The translations under genes and the position numbers were made by a program. A stretch of DNA of 14,162 bases from Dehalococcoidia bacterium (lineage in GTDB: Bacteria > Chloroflexota > Dehalococcoidia > Dehalococcoidales > UBA5760), in the NCBI GenBank assembly GCA_011176655.1, contig DUEB01000009.1, positions 1-14,162 on the forward strand, in the 5' to 3' direction. A model generated the notes under the pieces. That model was not told the DNA's origin. It ran no database searches and saw nothing but the letters and a program-made list of their open reading frames with translations. Position 1 is the first letter of the stretch, and every line of letters begins with the position of its first letter. Shown one piece after another: positions 1-6,746 of the stretch.

Positions 1-1
1 G

Positions 2-304
2 CTCTTCAAGCAGAATATGGAGTCTCTGGGACGTAAGGTAAGCCTCACCGACCCGGAGAGTGCCTTCGGCAGCACCGATATGGGTAACGTCAGTCAACTG
101 GTACCCGGCATTCACCCTGAGGTAGCCATCGCCCCTAGGGAGGTCGTCATCCACTCTCCGGAGTTTGCCCTGGCGGCAGCCTCAGACGCCGGTAGCCGAG
201 GTCTCCTCGACGCCGCTAAAGCCCTGGCGATGACGGTCGCCGACCTAGCTTCACATCCAGAGACGGTTAGCAAGATTAAAGAGGAATTCCGGCAGGGAGG
301 ATAA
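2..304 (+). CDS. M20-family peptidase/amidohydrolase, C-terminal part
   Basis: Partial gene: the frame is open to the left edge and ends at the TAA at 302-304, so only about the last 100 residues are visible. The motif STDMGNVSQLVPGIHP, followed by a short HSPEFA stretch and an Ala-rich helical end, is what I recognise from the C-terminal catalytic half of M20 metallopeptidases of the AbgB/PM20D2 amidohydrolase type. In that family the residues around SPEFA include a metal ligand. The N-terminal metal-binding motifs are outside the window, so activity and substrate (amino-acyl amides or dipeptides in this family) cannot be judged. An in-frame ATG at 17 is internal to the frame and is not the likely start. 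The stop lies 2 nt before trxB, whose ribosome binding site is inside the last codons of this gene, which suggests co-transcription. Confidence 0.8.
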   Translation, partial: LFKQNMESLGRKVSLTDPESAFGSTDMGNVSQLVPGIHPEVAIAPREVVIHSPEFALAAASDAGSRGLLDAAKALAMTVADLASHPETVSKIKEEFRQGG

Positions 305-306
305 AA

Positions 307-1230
307 TTGGCAAAACGTCCCCAGCACTACGAGGTTATTATTATCGGCGGTGGCCCGGCGGGGCTCAGCGCCGGAATCTACACCGCCAGAGCCAGGCTAG
401 ACAGCCTACTAATAGAAATGGGGCTCGTCGGCGGTCAGATATTAAATGCCGAGCATTTGGATAACTATCCGGGCTTCCCGGAGGGCATTAGCGGTACCAA
501 GCTAGCTGAGCTGATGCACGAGCAGGCAACCAAATACGGTCTTAAGACCACCGTCGCTGAGGTTACCGGCGTAGGACTGCAAGACGAGCTGAAGGTGGTT
601 GAGACCGGTAGCGGTAGCTTTAAAGCGCGGGCGCTTATTATCGCCAGCGGCTGCCACCGGCAGAAGCTGGGGGTGCCGGGAGAAGAGGAGTTCACGGGCA
701 AGGGGGTATCCTACTGCGCTACCTGCGACGGTGCCTTCTTCAGGGAGCTACCGGTAGCCGTGGTCGGCGGTGGCAATGCCGCCGTTACTGAAGCCCTGCA
801 TCTAACCAAGTTTGCCACTAAGGTTACCGTGATTCACCGCCGCGACCAGCTCCGCGCCACCAAAATCCTTCAGGAGAAGGCCTTCTCCGAGCCGAAGATA
901 GACTTCCGCTGGGACAGCGTGGTCGAGAAAATCGAGGGTAAAGACCTGGTCAGCGGCTTAAGGCTGCGTAATGTTAAGACGGGTAAGGAGTCCGCCTTAA
1001 GTGTCTCCGGCGTCTTTGTCTCGATTGGGTTCATTCCCAATACCGAGTATCTCAAGGGTGTCTTACCCCTGGCGGAGAATGGCGCCATCATCACCAACGG
1101 TATGATGGAGACCGGGGTGGCCGGTATTTACGCCGCCGGCGATATACGCCAGGGTTCTCCGCGGCAGGTAACAACTGCCTGCGGCGATGGAGCTACCGCC
1201 GCAATTCAAGCGACAAAATTTCTGACCTAA
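307..1230 (+). CDS. trxB: Thioredoxin reductase (NADPH)
   Basis: FAD-dependent reductase that passes electrons from NADPH to thioredoxin in the cytoplasm. The 307-residue length is normal for the low-molecular-weight family. The first dinucleotide fold is GGGPAG at residues 14-19 (FAD). The redox-active pair is C137-x-x-C140 in CATCDGAFF. The second fold is GGGNAA at 154-159 (NADPH), with HRRDQLR at 177-183 supplying the arginines that bind the NADPH phosphate. The C-terminal FAD motif AAGDIR is at 276-281. All expected catalytic elements are present. The start is TTG at 307, chosen because GGGAGG at 295-300 sits 6 nt upstream and the FAD fold begins a few residues in. It lies 2 nt after the M20 gene and is probably co-transcribed with it. 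Family assignment is firm. Confidence 0.97.
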   Translation: MAKRPQHYEVIIIGGGPAGLSAGIYTARARLDSLLIEMGLVGGQILNAEHLDNYPGFPEGISGTKLAELMHEQATKYGLKTTVAEVTGVGLQDELKVVETGSGSFKARALIIASGCHRQKLGVPGEEEFTGKGVSYCATCDGAFFRELPVAVVGGGNAAVTEALHLTKFATKVTVIHRRDQLRATKILQEKAFSEPKIDFRWDSVVEKIEGKDLVSGLRLRNVKTGKESALSVSGVFVSIGFIPNTEYLKGVLPLAENGAIITNGMMETGVAGIYAAGDIRQGSPRQVTTACGDGATAAIQATKFLT

Positions 1231-1243
1231 CCGATGATAGCCT

Positions 1244-1271
1244 TTTACTCCACTTACCGGTGCAGTATAAT
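1244..1271 (+). promoter_or_regulatory. Candidate sigma-70 type promoter for rplI-dnaB cluster
   Basis: A perfect TATAAT at 1266-1271 is preceded, with a 16-nt spacer, by TTTACT at 1244-1249 (4 of 6 to the -35 consensus). Transcription would start near 1278, which puts the rplI ribosome binding site (AAAGGTGG, 1278-1285) almost at the 5' end of the mRNA. It lies in the 61-nt gap between trxB and rplI, and I see no terminator in that gap, so read-through from trxB is also possible. Confidence 0.5.
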
Positions 1272-1291
1272 TATTAGAAAGGTGGAACCCG

Positions 1292-1786
1292 ATGAAGGTT
1301 GTGTTTCTAGAGGATGTGCCCCAAGTTGCCCGGGCTGGCGAGATAAAAGAGGTAGCCAGTGGTTACGGGCGGAACTATCTGATTCCCCGAAAGCTGGCCC
1401 TGCCGGCTGATGCTCAGGCTATCAGCCAGGTAGAAGCACGGCGGCGCCTGAAAGCCCGGCAGCAGGCGGAAAGCGAGTCCGAGCTACAGGAGCTGGCCCG
1501 GGAGCTGGACGGCCGGGAGGTCACCCTTAAAGCCCGGGTTGGGGCCAAGGACCACCTGTACGGCTCGATTACCAATGCCGATATTGCTGATGAGCTAAAG
1601 AACAGCGCCGGGATGGTGGTTGACAAGAGAAAGATAGAGCTAGCGGAGCCTATCCGTCAGCTCGGTAGCTATGAGGTATCGGTTAAACTGGCTAAGGACA
1701 TAGTATCCCAGATAAGGGTTACCGTAGTAGAAGAGGCGGAAAAGGAAGAGAAGAAGGAAGAAAAGGAAGAGAAGGAGCCCAGCTAG
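1292..1786 (+). CDS. rplI: 50S ribosomal protein bL9
   Basis: Structural protein of the large ribosomal subunit. The N-terminal domain carries the bL9 signature (G16 E I K E V A S G Y G R N Y L I P, then K-L-A-x-P-A), which binds 23S rRNA. A long charged connecting helix (about residues 45-75) and a C-terminal domain (about 78-148) follow. Length is 164 residues, slightly longer than usual (about 150) because of a Glu/Lys-only tail from about residue 148 to the end. The ATG has a good ribosome binding site, AAAGGTGG, 6 nt upstream. The stop codon TAG (1784-1786) directly abuts the GTG start of dnaB, and the purine-rich codons of the tail also supply the dnaB ribosome binding site (AAGGAG, 1772-1777). 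The rplI-dnaB order is widely conserved in bacteria. Confidence 0.97.
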   Translation: MKVVFLEDVPQVARAGEIKEVASGYGRNYLIPRKLALPADAQAISQVEARRRLKARQQAESESELQELARELDGREVTLKARVGAKDHLYGSITNADIADELKNSAGMVVDKRKIELAEPIRQLGSYEVSVKLAKDIVSQIRVTVVEEAEKEEKKEEKEEKEPS

Positions 1787-3157
1787 GTGAACGGCGAAAA
1801 ACTACCGCCGCATGATATTGACGCCGAGGAAGCCGTGATTGGCTCGCTGCTGATAGACGGCAGCACTATTTACCAGATTGCCACCCTGCTTCAGCCAGCC
1901 AGCTTCTACAGCGAGCGTAACGCACAGCTCTTTAGCGCCTGCCAGCAGCTCTACCAGCGCAACGAAGCCATAAACCAGATTACCCTGGCCCAGGAGCTCG
2001 ACCGGCAGGGTAAGCTTGAGGCGTGCGGCGGTGCCGCTTATCTAAGTCATCTCATATCCATGGTGCCGACCTCGCTCGACATTGAGCACTACGCTCAGAT
2101 TGTCTACCGCCTGTCCATAATGCGCCACCTCATTAGTGCCGGTAAGCAGATTACGGATATCGGTTACGCCGCCGACCCGAACGTTGATACCAGCCTCAGT
2201 CGGGCGGAGGATGTCCTGTTCCGATTGAGGCAGGGGCAATTCAGCCAGGACCTGGTGCCCATCCGTCAGGTGCTGGATAGATACTTTGAAGAGACGGCTC
2301 CGGCGGCAGAAGGGCCCGCCGAGGCAGTCCCCCACGTCCTATCCAGCTTTACCGGGCTGGATGAATTCCTCGGTGGCTTCCAGCGCTCTGACCTGATTAT
2401 TATCGCCGGCCGGCCGAGTATGGGTAAGACCAGCCTGACCCTTAATATCGCCCGGAACGCCGCCGTGGAGTGCGGGGCCTGCGTGGCCCTGTTCAGCCTG
2501 GAGATGTCCCGAGAAGCGCTGGTGCTGCGCCTTTTGTCCAGCGAATCCGGGGTTAACCTGAGGCAGGTTCGTCTCGGGCTCCACACGGAAGCGGAGGAGA
2601 GGAGGATTATGGAGGCGACCGGTGTCCTTGGCGAAGCCCCAATCTACGTTGATGATTCGCCCCAGCTGCGGGTGGTGGAGCTGCGCAGCAAGGTGCGCCG
2701 GCTCTACTACGAGCGGGGGGTTAATCTTATCATCGTTGACCACTTGGGACTGATGCATGCAGACAGCAGAGTGGAAAACAGGGTCCAGGAGATAAGCTAT
2801 ATCTCTCGTTCCCTCAAGGCCATAGCGCGTGAGCTTGAAGTACCTCTGATAGCCGTGTCCCAGCTCAGCCGAGCCTCGGAGTGGCGAGCCTCACACCGCC
2901 CTCAGCTTTCCGACCTGCGTGATAGCGGCAGCATCGAGCAGGATGCCGATGTGGTTATGTTTATCTACCGGGACGAAGCCTATTTCGCCAGCCAGAAGGA
3001 GTGGGAGGATGCCCACATCGGTGAAACCTACCCCCCACCGGCGGAGATTATAATCGCCAAACACCGTAACGGGCCTACCGGGCAGGTAAGTCTGCGTTTT
3101 ATCCCCAAACTGGCCAAGTTTGAAAATATTGCTAATGCTGAGCCGAGTCTGCTGTGA
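1787..3157 (+). CDS. dnaB: Replicative DNA helicase DnaB
   Basis: Hexameric 5'-3' helicase of the replication fork. The protein has 456 residues, normal for the family. The N-terminal DnaB domain (about 5-108, beginning PPHDIDAEEAVIGSLL) binds primase and packs the hexamer. The RecA-like motor domain occupies about 183-450. Walker A is GRPSMGKT at 208-215, and the Walker B strand is LIIVDHL with D318. VSQLSR (357-362), LSDLRDSGSIEQDAD (374-388) and KHRNGPTG (425-432, with the candidate arginine finger R427) complete the helicase motifs. No intein or insertion is present. The start is GTG at 1787, immediately after the rplI stop, with AAGGAG 9 nt upstream. It is followed 65 nt later by a DnaD-domain gene and a loader-like AAA+ gene, so the cluster carries a helicase and its probable loading factors. 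Confidence 0.97.
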   Translation: MNGEKLPPHDIDAEEAVIGSLLIDGSTIYQIATLLQPASFYSERNAQLFSACQQLYQRNEAINQITLAQELDRQGKLEACGGAAYLSHLISMVPTSLDIEHYAQIVYRLSIMRHLISAGKQITDIGYAADPNVDTSLSRAEDVLFRLRQGQFSQDLVPIRQVLDRYFEETAPAAEGPAEAVPHVLSSFTGLDEFLGGFQRSDLIIIAGRPSMGKTSLTLNIARNAAVECGACVALFSLEMSREALVLRLLSSESGVNLRQVRLGLHTEAEERRIMEATGVLGEAPIYVDDSPQLRVVELRSKVRRLYYERGVNLIIVDHLGLMHADSRVENRVQEISYISRSLKAIARELEVPLIAVSQLSRASEWRASHRPQLSDLRDSGSIEQDADVVMFIYRDEAYFASQKEWEDAHIGETYPPPAEIIIAKHRNGPTGQVSLRFIPKLAKFENIANAEPSLL

Positions 3158-3218
3158 AGTATTAAGACTCCACTCACTGTTTTGGCGGCCCGGCGGAGTA
3201 TCACTAGCAGGTATTATT

Positions 3219-3223
3219 AAGGA
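3219..3223 (+). promoter_or_regulatory. Ribosome binding site deciding the dnaD-like start
   Basis: AAGGA here is 8 nt from the ATG at 3232 but overlaps the ATG at 3223. It therefore favours the downstream ATG as the real start of the DnaD-domain gene. Confidence 0.6.
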
Positions 3224-3231
3224 TGGGTCTC

Positions 3232-3945
3232 ATGGAGCGATTTAAGGGTTTCCCGGCCAGGATGCAGTTTACGCCGCTACCCAACCCCTTCTTCAGTGCC
3301 ATCCTGCCGCAAATCAGCGATGTGACCGAGCTTAAGATAACCCTGTATCTCTTAGCGGCTCTCTACCGCAAGCGGGGCTACCCCCGCTTCATAAGCCGCG
3401 GGGAGCTACTGGGTAATACCAGCCTGATGCGCAGCCTGAGACAGACCGCTGAGCCGCCGGCTGAGGCGCTTACTAAAGCCCTGGAGATGGCCATCAGGCG
3501 GGGGACTATCCTCCACATGGCACTGGACAGGGACGGCGCTACGGAAGACGTCTATTTCCTCAACACCGAGTCGAACCGGGAGACCATCGCCAGGATTCAG
3601 AGCGGTGAGCTTAGCCTCCCCGGACTGGAAAGCGAGGAGCCGAGCTATGCGGAGACTGAGGAACAACCCGACATCTTCACCCTTTACGAAGAGAACATCG
3701 GTATGCTCACGCCCATGATTGCCGAAGAGCTTAAAGAGGCGGAGAAGCTCTACCCACCAGCCTGGATTAAGGATGCGGTGCGAGAGGCGGTTAGCCAGAA
3801 CAAGCGCAAGTGGAGCTATATCTCGGCAATTCTGGAACGCTGGTCGCGAGAGGGCAGGGAAAGTGGAACCTATCGGCGAGATTCTAAAAAACAAGACCCC
3901 GACAAATACGTCAAGGGCAAATATGGACACATGGTCTGGCGCTAG
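3232..3945 (+). CDS. DnaD-domain replication/primosome protein
   Basis: Probable helicase-loading partner. The C-terminal part (about residues 149-212) is a recognisable DnaD domain: LYEENIGMLTPMIAEELKEA, then the W178-containing helix, then SYISAILERW. In Firmicutes, DnaD-type proteins remodel DNA and help recruit the DnaB-type helicase. The N-terminal ~110 residues look like a winged-helix-type region. A Glu-rich linker (about 130-148) joins the two, and the tail is basic (RRDSKKQDPDKYVKGK). Length is 237 residues from the ATG at 3232. The ATG at 3223 would add three residues but overlaps the Shine-Dalgarno sequence. It lies downstream of dnaB, and its 3' end overlaps the start of the AAA+ loader gene by 23 nt, so the two are probably translationally coupled. 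The domain call is firm; the exact role is by homology and context. Confidence 0.88.
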   Translation: MERFKGFPARMQFTPLPNPFFSAILPQISDVTELKITLYLLAALYRKRGYPRFISRGELLGNTSLMRSLRQTAEPPAEALTKALEMAIRRGTILHMALDRDGATEDVYFLNTESNRETIARIQSGELSLPGLESEEPSYAETEEQPDIFTLYEENIGMLTPMIAEELKEAEKLYPPAWIKDAVREAVSQNKRKWSYISAILERWSREGRESGTYRRDSKKQDPDKYVKGKYGHMVWR

Positions 3946-5272
3946 CGAAGCTGAAGTAACTTCGCTGAGTTCAGACTGTTCGGTCTGCAAGGGGGCGGGT
4001 TTCGTGCACCCCCGTCTCCCTTCGGGGAAGCCCGATTTCAGCCGGGTTATCCCCTGCCGCTGCACCAGGGAGGCCCTGGACAGGGAGCAACAGACCCACC
4101 TGCTCCGCTACAGCAACCTGGGCTCACTGACCCGTTTTACCTTCGACACCCTCATCCCGCAGGGAAGAAGCGGTAACCCGGTAAACCAGGAGCTGTTCAG
4201 CCGCGCCTGTGAAGCCGCCAGGGCCTTCGCCCGTGAGCCCGAAGGGTGGCTCGTCCTGACCGGCCCCAGTAACAGTGGTAAGACGCACCTGGCGGCGGCC
4301 ATCGCCAACGAGTGTATCAGCCACGGCCGGCCGGTCTTTTTTATCTCCACCCCCGACCTCCTGGACCGGCTGCGGGCCAGCTTCAGTCCCTCTAGCGAGG
4401 TTCCCTATGACGAGTTCTTCGACCAGGTGCGCAGCGCCCCGCTCCTGGTGCTGGACGACCTGGGGGTTCAGACCGCTACCCCCTGGGCGAAGGAAAAACT
4501 GGACCAGCTACTCAACTACCGCTTTAACAGCCAGCTACCCACCGTGATTGTCCCCATCACCCCGACTCAGGACCTCGAAGACCGGGTGCGCAGCCGGCTG
4601 ACCAACCCCGACCTGTCCCGGATATACGTGGTTGAGGAGAGGCAGGACCCGGCGGGATACAGCTGGGGGGCCGAGTTTGAGCTGCAGAAGGAGATGACCT
4701 TCGACAGGTTTGACTGGAGGCGAGCCAACCTGCCGCCCGAGCAGCGCCAGAACCTGGAGAAGGCGTTTAACCTGACCATGAGCTTTGCCAAGTCCCCTGA
4801 AGGCTGGCTGGTATTTCAGGGCGATAACGGCTGCGGTAAGACCCACCTGGCGGCGGCTATCATTAACTACCGCTATCAGGCCGGAGAGCCGGCCCTGTTC
4901 GTGGTGGTGCCTGATTTTCTCGACCACCTGCGCTCCGCCTTCAACCCGGAGAGCAAGGTATCCTACGACCAGCTCTTTGAAATGGTAAAGACCGCCCCCC
5001 TGCTCGTCCTGGACGATTTCGGGGAGCAGACCACCACCCCCTGGGCGCAGGAAAAGCTCTATCAGGTTATGAACTACCGCTATAACGCCAAGCTGCCCAC
5101 CATAATCACCACCCGCTGCTCACTGGACGAGATTGACAGCCCCATCGGTTCCCGGCTGGTTGACCACAAAATCAGCACGCCGTTTAATATAACCGCGCCT
5201 GACTATCGCAGCGACCTGCGCTCCAGCCGTAAGAGGGCACCCCGCGGCGCTAAGAAGGGGCGCTGGGACTAA
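3923..5272 (+). CDS. DnaC/DnaI/IstB-type helicase loader with tandem AAA+ domains
   Basis: Probable ATP-dependent loader for the DnaB helicase encoded upstream. It has 449 residues, where single-domain DnaC/DnaI proteins have about 250-310. The N-terminus has a Cys cluster that could bind zinc (C19-x2-C22, then C45-x-C47). AAA+ domain 1: Walker A GPSNSGKT 114-121, Walker B LLVLDDLG 174-181, SRL at 224-226. AAA+ domain 2: Walker A GDNGCGKT 300-307, Walker B LLVLDDFG 360-367, TT at 396-397 as a sensor-1-like site, SRL at 410-412. Residues 106-226 and 292-412 align without gaps, with about 64 of 121 identical by eye, so this is an internal duplication. The C-terminus is basic (SRKRAPRGAKKGR). 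The start chosen is the ATG at 3923 (AAGGG at 3913-3917). The frame is open upstream to an ATG at 3719, but that would run deep inside the DnaD gene. The gene ends just before a terminator. Family is firm; the loader role is inferred from dnaB and dnaD neighbours. Confidence 0.88.
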   Translation: MDTWSGASEAEVTSLSSDCSVCKGAGFVHPRLPSGKPDFSRVIPCRCTREALDREQQTHLLRYSNLGSLTRFTFDTLIPQGRSGNPVNQELFSRACEAARAFAREPEGWLVLTGPSNSGKTHLAAAIANECISHGRPVFFISTPDLLDRLRASFSPSSEVPYDEFFDQVRSAPLLVLDDLGVQTATPWAKEKLDQLLNYRFNSQLPTVIVPITPTQDLEDRVRSRLTNPDLSRIYVVEERQDPAGYSWGAEFELQKEMTFDRFDWRRANLPPEQRQNLEKAFNLTMSFAKSPEGWLVFQGDNGCGKTHLAAAIINYRYQAGEPALFVVVPDFLDHLRSAFNPESKVSYDQLFEMVKTAPLLVLDDFGEQTTTPWAQEKLYQVMNYRYNAKLPTIITTRCSLDEIDSPIGSRLVDHKISTPFNITAPDYRSDLRSSRKRAPRGAKKGRWD

Positions 5273-5273
5273 G

Positions 5274-5309
5274 CCGCCGGCTAAAGGCTTGTAAAGCCAG
5301 CGGTTTTTT
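5274..5309 (+). terminator. Rho-independent terminator after the replication cluster
   Basis: Stem CCGCCGGCT (5274-5282) pairs with AGCCAGCGG (5295-5303), with one C/A mismatch and a 12-nt loop, followed by six T (5304-5309). It begins 2 nt after the stop of the loader gene and closes the rplI-dnaB-dnaD-like-loader unit. Confidence 0.85.
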
Positions 5310-5387
5310 GAGTAAAATGGGGCGGGCCTGGCTCAAGGAGACGAGGGGCGCGCCTCATCAGTATAACCCCGGGAGGAGACCTTAATC

Positions 5388-5891
5388 GTGATAAACCTGC
5401 CCGTCCTGGTATTAAATCAGAACTATGAGCCGCTTAACATATGTCGTGCCCGGCGGGCGGTAGTCCTGGTGTATCAGGGGAAAGCGGAAATGCTTGAAAA
5501 CGGCACCGGGTTCATCCACTCAGCCGCCCATACCTTCGACGTGCCCTCGGTAATCCGCCTGGCCTACATGATAAAGCGTCCCCGGCCAAAGAGAAGACTG
5601 ACTCGCCTTGAGGTGTTCAGCCGAGATCAGTATATCTGCCAGTACTGCAGCAGAGAAGGCCGACAGCTCACCCTAGACCATGTCATTCCCCGCCATCAGG
5701 GCGGCGAGCATACCTGGGAGAACGTGGTCAGCGCCTGTATCCCCTGTAACCGCCACAAGGCGGGCAGGACTCCGGAGCAGGCCGGGATGAAGCTAATTCA
5801 TCGTCCCTCACCCCCGCGCGATAAGCTGCCTTTCTACATCCCCCACCAGCTTAAGAACCAGCTTGGGTGGCAGAAATACCTTCCTCAGTAA
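5388..5891 (+). CDS. HNH endonuclease family protein
   Basis: Small stand-alone protein of 167 residues with a complete HNH (beta-beta-alpha-metal) nuclease core. C84-x2-C87 and C117-x2-C120 form the structural zinc site. LDHVIPRHQGG at 96-106 holds the D97-H98 catalytic pair, N112 is in WENVV, and N121-R-H123 completes the motif. The N-terminal ~70 residues (VLVLNQNYEPLNICRARRAV, then a KRPRPKRR basic patch) are typical of a family of free-standing HNH proteins common in Chloroflexota and Cyanobacteria, whose biological target I do not know. GTG start with a strong GGAGGAG (5372-5378) 9 nt upstream. The gene is separated from the replication cluster by a terminator, and it converges on ricT with only 21 nt between stops. 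I see no restriction methylase or mobile-element partner, so it need not be a restriction enzyme. Confidence 0.9.
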   Translation: MINLPVLVLNQNYEPLNICRARRAVVLVYQGKAEMLENGTGFIHSAAHTFDVPSVIRLAYMIKRPRPKRRLTRLEVFSRDQYICQYCSREGRQLTLDHVIPRHQGGEHTWENVVSACIPCNRHKAGRTPEQAGMKLIHRPSPPRDKLPFYIPHQLKNQLGWQKYLPQ

Positions 5892-5912
5892 AAAGGTTAG
5901 AGGGCTATGGAC

Positions 5913-6743
5913 TCAGCTCTTCTTCCGCCGCCGGCGGGACTGGCCGGCTTCAACGGCTATCTCGCTGAGGGGTAATTCTACAGTCGCCCCACCCTCCAGT
6001 TCCGCGGTTACCGTTTCCTTGAGGGGATTAACGGCTACTACCGAGGCCAGTCCCTTAGAGGTCGAAACCTGCTGGCCCTTCCTGGGTAATCTGTCGCGCA
6101 TTGCCCGGTATACCTCGGACTCGTAGCCGAGACAGCACATGAGACGCCCGCAGACGCCCGATATCTTCATGGGGTTAAGGGGTAAATCCTGCTCCTTAGC
6201 CATTTTAATGGAGACCGGGGCAAACTCATCCAAAAAGCTGACGCAACACAGCGGGCGGCCACAGCGACCAAAGCCGCCGACCAGCTTGGCTCCATCTCTA
6301 GGCCCTACCTGCCTTAACTCTACCCGCACCTTGAAATGATTGACCAGCTCCTTGACCAGTTCGCGGAAGTCGACCCTCTCGGCGGCGCTGAAGAAAACAG
6401 TAAGCCGGCTGCCGCTGAGATTGTATTCCGCAGACAGTAGCTTCATGGGTAGCTTCAGCTTATCAATCCACTGACCACACTCAGCCAGAGCCTCGGCACT
6501 CTTCGCCTCAAGCTCCCGGGCCTGTTCAATGTCCTCAGCCTCCGCCTTGCGTATCACTGGCTTCAGTGGCTCATCTAGCTCACTATCCATTACCTGCTCG
6601 GGGGCAATAACCACCTGTCCCATCTCTAAGCCGCGGCTGGTCTTAACCACCACATAGTCGTTTACCGCCAGTTCAATATCCGCCGGGGCAAAGTAGTACA
6701 CCCTCCCGGCTCTCTTAAAACGTATGCCCACAATATTAGCCAT
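5913..6743 (-). CDS. ricT: PSP1-domain protein, RicT/YaaT-like
   Basis: Cytoplasmic protein of the PSP1 superfamily, 276 residues. The N-terminal strand-rich part (VGIRFKRAGRVYYFAP) leads into the PSP1 domain (about 60-145). The conserved cysteine cluster follows: C161, C166, C167 (GRCGRPLCCVSF) and C198, C203, C204 (GVCGRLMCCLGYE). In Bacillus subtilis, RicT (YaaT) acts with RicA and RicF in an iron-sulfur complex that promotes RNase Y-dependent RNA maturation, and these cysteines belong to that feature. The C-terminus ends in an Arg/Lys-rich tail (SRRRRKKS). It starts 3 nt after the holB stop, with AGGTGGG just upstream inside the end of holB, so it is translationally coupled. holB next to ricT is also the Bacillus arrangement. 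No RicA or RicF homologue is seen here, so the precise function remains by homology. Confidence 0.9.
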   Translation of the reverse strand: MANIVGIRFKRAGRVYYFAPADIELAVNDYVVVKTSRGLEMGQVVIAPEQVMDSELDEPLKPVIRKAEAEDIEQARELEAKSAEALAECGQWIDKLKLPMKLLSAEYNLSGSRLTVFFSAAERVDFRELVKELVNHFKVRVELRQVGPRDGAKLVGGFGRCGRPLCCVSFLDEFAPVSIKMAKEQDLPLNPMKISGVCGRLMCCLGYESEVYRAMRDRLPRKGQQVSTSKGLASVVAVNPLKETVTAELEGGATVELPLSEIAVEAGQSRRRRKKS

Positions 6744-6746
6744 ATC

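Noticed and set aside
3719..3922. Upstream extension of the loader gene to the ATG at 3719
   Set aside because: This stretch is the DnaD-domain coding region read in another frame. The Cys cluster of the loader begins only after the ATG at 3923, which has AAGGG upstream.
5289..5318. TTGTAA...TAAAAT as a promoter for the HNH gene
   Set aside because: The hexamers are weak, the spacer is 18 nt and the -35 lies inside the terminator stem. No convincing alternative was found, so no HNH promoter is listed.
5892..5912. Shared bidirectional terminator between HNH and ricT
   Set aside because: The 21-nt gap holds no stem-loop or T-tract, and GC-rich self-complementary bits inside the ricT 3' codons are not convincing.
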